8,689 nt of DNA from CAYZJD01 sp964478455 (lineage in GTDB: Bacteria > Acidobacteriota > Terriglobia > Bryobacterales > Bryobacteraceae), in contig CAYZJD010000186.1 of NCBI GenBank assembly GCA_964478455.1, forward strand, positions 1 to 8,689, in the 5' to 3' direction. Positions 1-7,400 of the stretch are shown here, in pieces. Within the stretch, counting starts at the first letter, position 1. Every line of letters starts with the position of its first letter. The translations under genes were made by a program, and so were the position numbers. Below the pieces are notes generated by a model. It was not told the DNA's origin and did not search any database. It saw only the letters and a program-made list of their open reading frames with translations.

Positions 1-2
1 GC

Positions 3-359
3 GATAACCTGCCCGACCACGGCAACCTGCTGGCCAACCTGGTCCGCTGGGCCGCGGGCGGCAACATTCCGCTGGCGGTCGAGGGTGCGGGCCTCATTGA
101 CTGCCATCTCTACCGTCAGCCCGGCCGCCTCATCCTGCATTTGGTGAACCTCACCAGCGCCGCCACTTGGCGCGCACCTCTCGACGAATTGATCCCCGTC
201 GGCCCGCTCAAGGTCCGGGTGCGGGTACCCAAGGATGTCCGGGCCGTCGGCTTGCGCTTGCTAGTCTCGACGGCCAAGCCGCCGCTCTCCGTCACCGCTG
301 GTTGGGCCGCCTTCGAGGTCCCTTCGATCCTAGATCACGAGGTGGTGGTTATTGCCTGA
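3..359 (+). CDS. C-terminal end of a GHL6 / beta-galactosidase-trimerisation-like protein (5' end outside window)
   Basis: The reading frame is open from the window edge to a TGA at 357-359, giving 118 visible residues. The visible part starts with a helix-like stretch (HGNLLANLVRWAAGG), as at the end of a beta-galactosidase trimerisation domain (class-I amidotransferase fold). A beta-rich tail follows, with the segments GLIDCHLYRQPGRLILHLVN and LDELIPVGPLKVRVRVP. From memory, this tail is typical of the 'hypothetical glycosyl hydrolase 6' proteins common in Solibacter-like acidobacteria, which have an N-terminal TIM barrel, a trimerisation domain and a C-terminal beta domain. The catalytic part is outside the window, so the substrate cannot be stated. 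The gene appears unrelated to the protease cassette downstream, and an insertion-sequence relic separates them. The family call is from recognition only; the coding frame itself is secure. Confidence 0.75.
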   Translation, partial: DNLPDHGNLLANLVRWAAGGNIPLAVEGAGLIDCHLYRQPGRLILHLVNLTSAATWRAPLDELIPVGPLKVRVRVPKDVRAVGLRLLVSTAKPPLSVTAGWAAFEVPSILDHEVVVIA

Positions 360-368
360 CGCTCAGCG

Positions 369-401
369 CTGGGCTAAACTAGCTTCGTTTTCTCAGCCCA
401 G
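369..401 (+). terminator. weak stem-loop after the first gene, possible terminator
   Basis: A 7-bp inverted repeat (CTGGGCT at 369-375, AGCCCAG at 395-401) lies 10 bp after the stop of the upstream gene. The loop is long (19 nt). The only T-rich stretch is inside the loop, not after the stem, so this is a poor intrinsic terminator and may be chance. No other terminator candidate is seen behind this gene. Positions 402-471 show nothing recognisable. Confidence 0.2.
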
Positions 402-471
402 ACTTGCCGTGCCTGTTTTGCAGTCCCTCCTGCCAAGCAGCTTGAAGAATCTCCCGGGTCGGATCGAGTAA

Positions 472-633
472 CACTCCCTGACCAGTTTGCAGCAGAGGTT
501 CGTGAAGACCGGCGGCCGGCGGGTGAAGCACGCGCGGTATTATTGGCTGCTGCTGGCGGAGGACCACCTCACGCGGTGGCTTTTCGGGGCCATAGTGCGG
601 CGGATGGAGGCGCTGCCGGTGCCGGCCGGATAG
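472..633 (+). pseudogene. C-terminal remnant of an IS1380-type (DDE group 1) transposase, copy 1
   Basis: The frame is open from 472, just after a TAA at 469-471, to a TAG at 631-633. It encodes roughly the last 50 residues of a transposase: LQQRFVKTGGRRVKHARYY from 487, then WLLLAEDHLTRWLFG. The pattern of a basic segment, RYYWLLLAE and then LFG resembles the end of IS1380-family DDE transposases (often annotated 'transposase DDE group 1'), as I recall them. The rest of the transposase and any left inverted repeat are missing, so the element is dead. A second, more degraded copy of the same segment lies at 3189-3293 in the same orientation. The two copies support the reading as mobile-element debris. 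The exact IS family is recognition, not a search result. Confidence 0.6.
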
Positions 634-640
634 GACACCG

Positions 641-860
641 CGGCGGCAAAGCAAACACGTCGAAGAAAGGAGGGGGCACGGACAGGTGTATGAGAAATCC
701 TTTGAAATTAGACACTTCGTGCTCTTTCGCAGGCGGAGGGGGCCAAGCTGGCCACTTCCCTGGCCGCGCCGGAATCGCTCAGGATGACGATGTGAAAGAC
801 ACGGCTCCAACGGAGATGGGCGGATGTACAATGGAGCGCGGCCAGGAAGCCATATTGGGA
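641..860 (+). repeat. 220-bp direct repeat, copy 1 (tail of the IS remnant)
   Basis: This segment aligns without a single gap to 3291-3510 at a constant offset of 2650. By hand count about 185 of 220 positions agree (about 84%). The best-conserved block is 747-770, running into GATGTGAAAGACACGG. It directly follows the transposase remnant in both copies, so the simplest reading is the 3' non-coding tail of the same insertion sequence. No frame across it is convincingly coding, since stops interrupt the frames that look protein-like. The gapless divergence suggests two old insertions of related elements, or an old duplication, rather than a recent copy. Confidence 0.8.
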
Positions 861-873
861 GGCCGTCCGCAGC

Positions 874-925
874 GTCAAGGGTCTGCGATGAACGGTCCGA
901 CGAAAACCGTCGGACCGCCCTTGAC
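874..925 (+). other. compound stem-loop upstream of the SIR2-caspase gene
   Basis: There are two nested perfect inverted repeats. The outer stem is GTCAAGGG (874-881) with CCCTTGAC (918-925). The inner stem is CGGTCCGACG (893-902) with CGTCGGACCG (908-917) around the 5-nt loop AAAAC. The right-hand strands of the two stems abut directly, and an 11-nt bulge (882-892) sits on the left. Eighteen base pairs in 52 nt is well above what chance gives. No T-run follows on either strand, so it is not an obvious intrinsic terminator. It begins 14 bp past the end of the direct repeat and ends about 115 bp before the SIR2 start codon. It could be a structured leader, a protein-binding site or a relic of another small mobile element. 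Confidence 0.55.
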
Positions 926-1039
926 CCCGCTCCCGGCTCCAAAAGGTGTGGGTGTGATTTGAAAAAGCCGACGCCGTTATAAGCGGAAAGCTTGGTATAG
1001 ATCGAAATCCGGGACTAATTGGGACAACGGGGCTTCCCC

Positions 1040-3122
1040 ATGAACATAACGCTACTCGACACCGCGGTCAGCGAGATCAAGCAGGCTTGCGACGATGTGG
1101 GCGGGGAGGCCTACCGATCGCCGTTCTTTCTTGTGGTTGGCGCCGGGATCTCGGTGCCGTCCGTGCCGTTGGCGGCCGGAATCATCGACGCCTGCAAGGA
1201 GCAGGCGCGGCGACTCCAGCGGGTCGCGGGCTCCGAACCGGGCAACGTGCTCGACCAGTATTCGCATTGGTTCAATCTGGCCTACCCTCATTCCCGTGCC
1301 CGCCAGGAGTATCTGCGCGCCATGATTGAAAACAATCCGATTACTCTAGGTAACTTGCGGTTGGCTCACTTGCTAACTGCGAAGAAGCTTACTAATCTGG
1401 TCATTACTACGAATTTCGATGACTACTTGGCGCGCGCTGAGGCTGTTCGGCCAAACGCCGGCGGTCTGCGACGATCCCAGCACGGTCGCCAGGATCGATC
1501 CGAACCGCCCCGAGGTGCGGATCGTGCACGTTCGCGGAAGCCACCTCTTTTACGACTGCGCCAACTTGCGGGGCGAAGTTCGCGGCCGGGCCCGGCTGGA
1601 TCGCGGCACCAGCCAGACGGTTCTAGGTTTTCTCGACAGCGTGCTGTGGAGCCGTTCGCCTTTAGTCATGGGTTACTCGGGGTGGGAAGGCGACGTGATC
1701 ATGAGCGCGCTCCGCCGGCGCCTGGGCGGAGGCCATCCGCTGGGGCAGAACCTGTACTGGTTCTGTTACGAGCGCAAGGTCGCCGAGGGCCTGCCCAAGT
1801 GGCTGACCGAGAACACGCATGTCCGCCTGGTGGCGCCTGCGGAGGAGCCGTCGGCGAGCGCCGAGCCGATGAGAGCGGGGCTTGGCGAGGCGGCCGGCGC
1901 CGGCCCGGGGGAACGCACGCCGGAAGTCAGTCCCAAGCTCACGGCGCGGACGGTGTTCGAAAAGCTGATCGAGGTCTTCGGCGTGGAGGAGCCGGCGCTG
2001 TTTCAGAACCCGATCCAGCACTTCGCGAATTTGCTTGAAGACGCATTTCTGCGCAACGAGCGCCCGGCAGTGGACGCTGATCCTTACAAGGTCAGGGCCG
2101 TGGTCCAACTCATGCGCGATGCGGCCGCGGGCAAGGCCGAGGCGCGGACGGACGTAGTTTCGAAACTGGAGGCAGTGAGAAAAGCCATCCGGCGGCCGCG
2201 CTATCGCGACGCCATCGTGGCCTGCGCGCACTTCGTGCCGTTCCGGCTAGGCGAACTCAGCGCCGACCAACGAATGGAGGTCCTCAACGCCGCCGCGTTG
2301 GCGGGCGACGCCGTGCTGAGCAAGGGTCAGCCCGGCGGAGACCGCGCCTGGGAGCCGGCCTTTATCAAGGAATTGGCCCAGGTCCTGTCGGTTGACATCC
2401 GGCGGGAGGAACAGCTCGGTCCGATGCCCCCGGGCATGGTTGTGGTCTTCCCGCGCCGTCTGGGACAAATCCCAATGGAGAGGTTTGTGGAAAAAGAGCC
2501 GCGAGGCGCGTTTTCCTTTGCTTTCGAGCAGGCCATGGTCGGCGCCCTCTCCTCCAAGAAACAGAGCGGCGCGCCTTCGCTTCAGGAGCTGGTCGTCGAA
2601 GCCGGCGTTCACATGTTGAATCCTTTCTGGCAGGCCCCTGTGCTGGTAGGCGATGGGCTCGGAACCACGGTATTTGCGGGACGGCGGCCGCCGTCCGCGA
2701 GTTCCCGCGCCAAGGGAAGGCTGAGAGCGCTGCTGGTGGGGATCAATAAGTACGAGATCGGGGCGAATCTCGCCGGGGGCGTCAACGACGTGGATGCGTT
2801 TGCCCGGCTGCTCGAGACGCACGACGCGGAGTTCGGGCACCCTCGGAAGAAAAAGGTGGTGAACCAGGGCGCCACGGCGCGCCTCATCACGAAGGCGCTG
2901 GGAGAGCTGGTGGCCTCCGGCCACACCGACGATATCCTGCTGTTCCACTTCAGCGGCCGCATGACGTCATTATTTGACCCAACGGGCGAATCGCCTGGCG
3001 CGCGCGATGTCCTGGTGACGCACGAGTACGACGGCAAAGGCGCCGGGATGATTCTGCTCTCCGACGTGATCAAGCAGCTCGCCAAGGCGAAAGCCAAACA
3101 CAAGGGCATACTGCTGAATTAG
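1040..3122 (+). pseudogene. SIR2-like NADase / caspase-like fusion, frameshifted and truncated
   Basis: With one frameshift repaired near 1430-1437 the reading gives about 694 residues. An N-terminal SIR2-like domain (about 1-270) has the nucleotide-binding GAGIS at 34-38, TTNFDD at 123-128 (Asn125) and VHVRGSH with His164, then GYSGWEGD and LYWFC. The Asn/His pair and its 39-residue spacing match SIR2 NADases such as ThsA and DSR2, which destroy NAD+ in phage defence. Residues 271-450 are unassigned. Residues about 466-545 (VVVF..., GAFSFAFEQA, QAPVLVG) resemble the p10-like lobe of a caspase. From 563 (RALLVGINKY) a p20-like lobe begins, but the His motif reads HFSGRM (Arg641 replaces His). 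The frame stops after ILLN, exactly where the catalytic DxC should follow. The ATG at 1040 is preferred over the upstream TTG at 1019; the ribosome-binding site is weak. The SIR2 part could still act if the frameshift is a sequencing error. As written, translation leaves the frame at residue about 133. Confidence 0.7.
1430..1437 (+). repeat. (GC)4 tract at the frameshift point
   Basis: The SIR2-like frame reads TTNFDDYLAR and then leaves the family pattern. The next frame immediately resumes with ALRLFG and the rest of the SIR2 domain. Adding one GC unit to this GCGCGCGC tract restores a seamless LARALRLFG. Dinucleotide slippage, in the genome or in sequencing, is therefore the likeliest cause. 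A different small insertion or deletion within about 15 bp would also serve. Confidence 0.6.
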
Positions 3123-3188
3123 CGTTGGCGCCGTCCTCCCAATTCACTAGTCACAAACAGGGGTCAGCCCGCTGCCAAGGCAAGAGAG

Positions 3189-3293
3189 CGGAATGTCCGC
3201 CAGTTCATGAAGACTGCTCCTGAGTCGGCACACCTATGACCGACCCCAATCTTACGTCGTTGGTTGCTGCTGGCCGAGGGCCATCTGACGCGG
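3189..3293 (+). pseudogene. degraded transposase remnant, copy 2
   Basis: This is a second trace of the transposase C-terminus found at 472-633. The segment RNVRQFMKT (3189-3215) matches LQQRFVKT of copy 1, and RRWLLLAEGHLTRR (about 3255-3296) matches the WLLLAEDHLTRW part. Small indels between them break the frame. Compared with copy 1 a further 67 bp are missing between the second match (ending ACGCGG at 3288-3293) and the repeat tail. The remnant begins about 65 bp after the truncation point of the SIR2-caspase gene, so this insertion is the likely cause of that truncation. Positions 3123-3188 show nothing recognisable. Confidence 0.55.
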
Positions 3294-3510
3294 CGGCGAG
3301 ACAAGCCAGTCGAAGGAAGGAGGGGCGACGGAGAGCTGTATCAGAAATCGCTGAAAATGAGGCACTTCCTGCTCTTTCGTAAGCGGAGGAGGCGAAGCTG
3401 GCCACTTCCCTGGCCGCGCCGGAGTTGCTCAGGATGAAGATGTGAAAGACACGGTTCCAACGGACGTGGGCGGATGTACAATGGAGGATGGTCAGGAAGC
3501 CACATTGGAA
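3291..3510 (+). repeat. 220-bp direct repeat, copy 2 (tail of the IS remnant)
   Basis: This is the partner of 641-860, with the same orientation and no gaps. Similarity fades just after AGGAAGCCACATTGGA, near 3510, which may mark the end of the old insertion sequence. Only 28 bp then separate it from the start codon of the caspase-like gene. The native promoter of that gene must therefore lie inside this repeat or further upstream, or have been replaced by it. Confidence 0.8.
3455..3482 (+). promoter_or_regulatory. possible sigma70-like promoter inside the IS tail
   Basis: TACAAT (3477-3482) differs at one position from the -10 consensus and lies 57 bp before the caspase start. The best -35 at a 16-bp spacing, TTCCAA (3455-3460), is weak. 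The -10 hexamer is also conserved in copy 1 (827-832). It is proposed only because a promoter for the two-gene cassette is expected in this short interval. Confidence 0.2.
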
Positions 3511-3527
3511 ATCCTGACTTGTATCTT

Positions 3528-3533
3528 AGGAGG
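3528..3533 (+). promoter_or_regulatory. Shine-Dalgarno site of the caspase-like gene
   Basis: A perfect AGGAGG sits 5 nt before the ATG at 3539. It fixes this start over other in-frame candidates and suggests efficient translation. Confidence 0.85.
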
Positions 3534-3538
3534 CGAAA

Positions 3539-4372
3539 ATGTCTGGTTCCACACCAAAAGGCGGAAGAAAGCGCGCGCTTTGCGTCGGCATCAACGATTA
3601 TCCTTACGAAGGCAACGACCTGAACGGCTGCGTCAATGACGCGAAAGCCTGGGCCGATCTGCTCATCAGCCACTACGGTTTCGGCCGGGAGGACGTGAGG
3701 ATCCTGCTCGATTCTGAAGCGAAGAAGAAACCGGTGATTGAGGCTCTAAAGAGCCTGCTGGCCGGGGCCGGAGCGGGTGACGTGCTGGTGTACACGAATT
3801 CCTCGCACGGTTCCTACGTGGCGGACACGAGCGGGGACGAACCGACTTACGACGAGTGTCTTTGCCCGTACGACATTGATCACAACGACATCGTCGACGA
3901 CGAGCTGCGGGAGCTGTTCTCAGGCCTCAACAAGAACGCGCGGCTCGCGGTGATCCTGGACAACTGTTTTTCGGGGACGGCCACGCGGGCGGGGCTGGGC
4001 GACATCGTGCCGGGACTGCGGACGCCGGACGACCGGCGGGTGCGGTTTCTGAGCCCGGCGCTGCGGGGTCTGCCGGTGCTGGCGAACCCGTGGGCGGCGC
4101 GGCCGAAGCGCTGGCAGAAATACCCGGAATCGAAGATGGTGGAGGTGCTGCTGTCGGGCTGCACGGACAAGGAGTACAGCTACGACGCTCACATCGGCGG
4201 GAAATATCACGGGGCGCTGACGTATTACTCGCTGGAAGCGATCCGGGCGGCCAACTACGAGCTGACTTATGCGCAGCTTCACTCGCGGGTGACGTACCTG
4301 ATTTCGGACTACCCGCAGCATCCGCAGCTCGAGGGAAAAGCCGCCAACAAGAAGCGGGCCATTTTCGCATAG
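3539..4372 (+). CDS. caspase-like cysteine peptidase (family C14, stand-alone catalytic domain)
   Basis: The gene encodes 277 residues, the usual length for a stand-alone bacterial caspase-like protein. The p20-like lobe opens with KRALCVGINDYPYEG (11-25) and the family-typical LNGCVNDAKAWADLL (28-42). The catalytic His90 lies in YTNSSHGSYVAD and the catalytic Cys143 in VILDNCFSG, so the dyad is complete. Asp141 two residues before the Cys is the position that, in metacaspases and orthocaspases, favours Arg or Lys at the cleavage site. The p10-like lobe carries LLSGCTDKEYSYDA, GALTYYSLEAI and a final QLEG...KKRAIFA. No signal peptide or membrane segment is seen, so it is probably cytoplasmic. 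A strong Shine-Dalgarno supports the ATG. It probably forms an operon with the lipase-CHAT gene 73 bp downstream. Caspase-like peptidases of bacteria process partner proteins or toxins in immunity and cell-death loci. The specific target here is unknown; the fusion protein next door is the obvious candidate. Confidence 0.9.
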   Translation: MSGSTPKGGRKRALCVGINDYPYEGNDLNGCVNDAKAWADLLISHYGFGREDVRILLDSEAKKKPVIEALKSLLAGAGAGDVLVYTNSSHGSYVADTSGDEPTYDECLCPYDIDHNDIVDDELRELFSGLNKNARLAVILDNCFSGTATRAGLGDIVPGLRTPDDRRVRFLSPALRGLPVLANPWAARPKRWQKYPESKMVEVLLSGCTDKEYSYDAHIGGKYHGALTYYSLEAIRAANYELTYAQLHSRVTYLISDYPQHPQLEGKAANKKRAIFA

Positions 4373-4434
4373 GGATGGCGGCGGCGGCGCTCGCGGCGAG
4401 GCGATTGCGAAGAGCGGGAGCAATAGATTCCACG

Positions 4435-4440
4435 GGAGGA
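4435..4440 (+). promoter_or_regulatory. Shine-Dalgarno site of the lipase-CHAT gene
   Basis: GGAGGA ends 5 nt before GTG at 4446 and decides for this GTG start. The 73-bp gap from the caspase stop (4373-4445) has no terminator-like hairpin with a T-run, which fits cotranscription. Confidence 0.8.
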
Positions 4441-4445
4441 CGAAG

Positions 4446-7400
4446 GTGAACGAGGAGAGAGCGCTGATCGCGCGCCTGGAAGGCGCGGGCCCGGAGGAAC
4501 TGGCCGAGATCATCGCGCGCCCCAGCGCGCGGGACGAGAAGGTGTTGCGGGCGCACCTCGGCGACGAGACGTTCGAGCGGATGCACGGGCTGGCGATCCG
4601 GACCCGTATCGCGCGGGCGGTGCCGAAGAGCCGCGGCAACATCGTCGTGATCCATGGGATTATGGGCGGCGAGCTGACCTCGATCGACCGCAGCGGGGAC
4701 GCCGATCAGATCTGGCTGAATTTGCCGCGGCTGCTGATGGGGTGGCTGGGGCGGCTGGAGCTGGATCAAACGGGCCGGGCCGAGCGTGACACGGAGCACG
4801 ATGTGCGTGCCAGCGGGATCCTGAAGCGGACCTACGGAGAGATCCTGCTGTCCCTCAGCCGCAACTGGAACGTGCGGGCGTTCTGGTTCGACTGGCGCAA
4901 GGAGCTGAGCCTGGCGGCCGATCTGCTGGATTTTCAGATCGGCCCGTGGTTCGGGGACGGAGCGCCGGTCCACATTGTGGCCCACTCGATGGGCGGGCTG
5001 GTGGCGCGTACTTTCATCGAGCGGCACCCGGAGCGCTGGAACGGGATGCGGGGCAGCAATGGCGGCAAGGACTGGCTGGGCGGGCGGCTGGTCATGCTGG
5101 GCACGCCGAATCACGGGTCGTTCACGATCGTGCAGGTGATCACGGGGCTGGAGAAGATGGTGCGCCGACTCGAGCAGCTCGATTTACGCAACGACATGCG
5201 GGCGGTACTGCGTATCGTGAACTCGTTTCCCGGCTCGCTGGAAATGCTGCCGTCGCCGCTGGGCCGGTGGAAGAATATGGAGCCGCTGTACAAGGCGGAA
5301 ACCTACGGCGATTTGAATCTGTCGCAGGCGCACCTGGACGCGGCGCGGCGCAGTCACGAGCGGCTGAGCAAAGGGGCCGATCCCGAACGCATGATTTACG
5401 TGGCGGGATGCAACCGGCCGACGCTGAGCGGGATTAAGGACTTCGGCAAGATCCGGAGCTATGACGGGTACGAGGAAACGATGGCCGGGGACGGGAGAGT
5501 GACGCACGAGCTCGGATTTCTGGACAACGTGCCAGTGTATTACGTGGACGAGACCCACGGCGACCTGGCTTCGAACGGATCGGTCCTGGCGGCGCTCGAT
5601 GATCTGCTCCTCCGGGGCGAGACCGGCACCCTTGACAGGCGGCCGGCGATCGCCCGCGCAGTTGCAGGCGCTGACCGGGAGACTCTCCGCATGCGCGAGG
5701 AAGAGGAAGATCGTGAGTTTGCATCACTGCTGTCGCGGCTTCGTTCCCGGGCGCTCACCGGAGACGCCGGCCGGTCCATCAGCGTGAACGAGCGAAAAGC
5801 GGAACAGATGATCACGGCCGGGTTTCTCAAATCCGACAGCGGGGTCCGCCGCGCGGCCGCGCTCGAGCCTGAGTTCTCGATTCCTCAGATCGAGATTGGC
5901 GTCGTCCACTCGGGCATCGAGGACATACACGCATTGAAGCGTCCGGGGCCCCCGGTGGATGCCATCTCGGTCGGACACTATGTCGGCGTGCGGCCGCAGT
6001 ATGCGGAGGAGGCGCTGGACCGTGCCATCAGTGCCGCGGTGTGCGGACGAGAGGCGTGGCAGATCCCCCGGGACGACCTGCTGATCACCCAGTACAGCGA
6101 CCGCGGAGTGTTGCAGGGCGAACTGGGCCAGCCGTTTTTCCTTCCCGACCCGCGGTCGCGCGACGGCCGTCGGCTGATCGCGATTGCGGGCATGGGTCTG
6201 CCCGGGCGCTGTGGCGTGCCGGAGCTGACGGTATTGGTGCGCGAGCTGTGCTGGTCGCTGGACCGTCTTGGCAAGAGGCATCTCGCAACCGTGCTGATCG
6301 GTAGCGGAACGAATAACCTGGAAACGGCGGATGCGGTATCTGCTTGGCTGCGCGGCATCCGGCGCGCGCTGTTGGGTCTGGAACGTCCCGCGCTGACGCG
6401 CATCACTTTCTCCGAATGGTATTTCGAGCGCGCGAAGAAGCTCGATGCGGCGCTGCGGGAGGCAGCCGCGCGATACCAGGACAAGCTGAAGATCACCATG
6501 CTGGACTTCGCCGGCCGGAACCGCAGGGTTCGCGAGCGCCCTCCGGCCGCCGAGCGGGCCGAGCGCGAGCCGGCGCCGACCCGGTTAACCATCACCATGA
6601 GCGCCGGCACGTACCGATTCGGCGCGGTCACCGATACCGCGGCCGTGCCTGAGCGCGAGGTGGCGATTGACCCGGCGCTAGCAATGTCGGCCAACGACGA
6701 GCTGGCCGCGGAATGGAAGCTGTCCCGCCAGGAGGAGCGCGGCCGGTTTCTGGAAAAGCTGCTGGTTCCGAAGGATCTGGAGCAGTACCTGTTCACGAGC
6801 TCGCCGCTTGTGTTGATGCTGGATCTGACGACGGCGCGCATCCATTGGGAGCTGATGGCGCAGGACGAAGCGGGCAAGGCGGGGACCGGCGCGCTGGGCG
6901 GCGGCCCGGAAACCTTCCTCGGCACCTGCCGCGGGCTCACTCGCCAGTTGCGGACCACATTTGCACCGCCGCCGGAGCCGCCGCCACCGCCGCGCCGGAT
7001 GGTGCGCGTGCTGGTGGTGGCGGATCCTGCCGAGGACGCGCCGCTGGCCGGCGCCCAGGAGGAGGGCGCCGAAGTGGCCGACCTGTTCGAGACCTACAAT
7101 TCAATCGCCAGGCCTGTGACGGGAAACTGCGTCGAGGTGGTGCGGCTGATCGGCCCGCGCCAGGCTACCCGGACCAACGTATTGCGGGAGTTGATGCTGC
7201 GGTCCTATGACATCCTCCATTTCGCCGGCCATTGTGTTTACGACGACAAGAACCCGGCCGCGTCGGGCTGGATCTTCAATCTCGGGAAGAACGAGCGGCT
7301 CGCCGCCGCCGAACTGCGGCGCATCGACCGCATCCCGAGATTCGTTTTTGCCAACGCCTGTGAGTCCGGGAAGACGCCCGAGCGCGCCGAAGAGCGCGAC

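Noticed and set aside
543..962. Plus-strand frame of 139 codons across the IS tail
   Set aside because: It crosses the transposase remnant in another frame and the non-coding repeat, and is Gly-rich with no motif.
1438..2038. Continuation of the SIR2 frame-2 reading to a stop at 2038
   Set aside because: After the GC tract it becomes an Arg/Pro/Gly-rich string with no family pattern, while the neighbouring frame carries the SIR2 motifs.
3927..5114. Long minus-strand open frame opposite the caspase and lipase genes
   Set aside because: It is low-complexity, rich in Pro, Arg and Ala, lies antisense to two well-supported genes and has no recognisable motif. It is typical of shadow frames in GC-rich DNA.
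5978..6958. Long minus-strand frame opposite the lipase-CHAT gene
   Set aside because: It is Ser/Arg-rich without motifs and antisense to a gene with clear domains.
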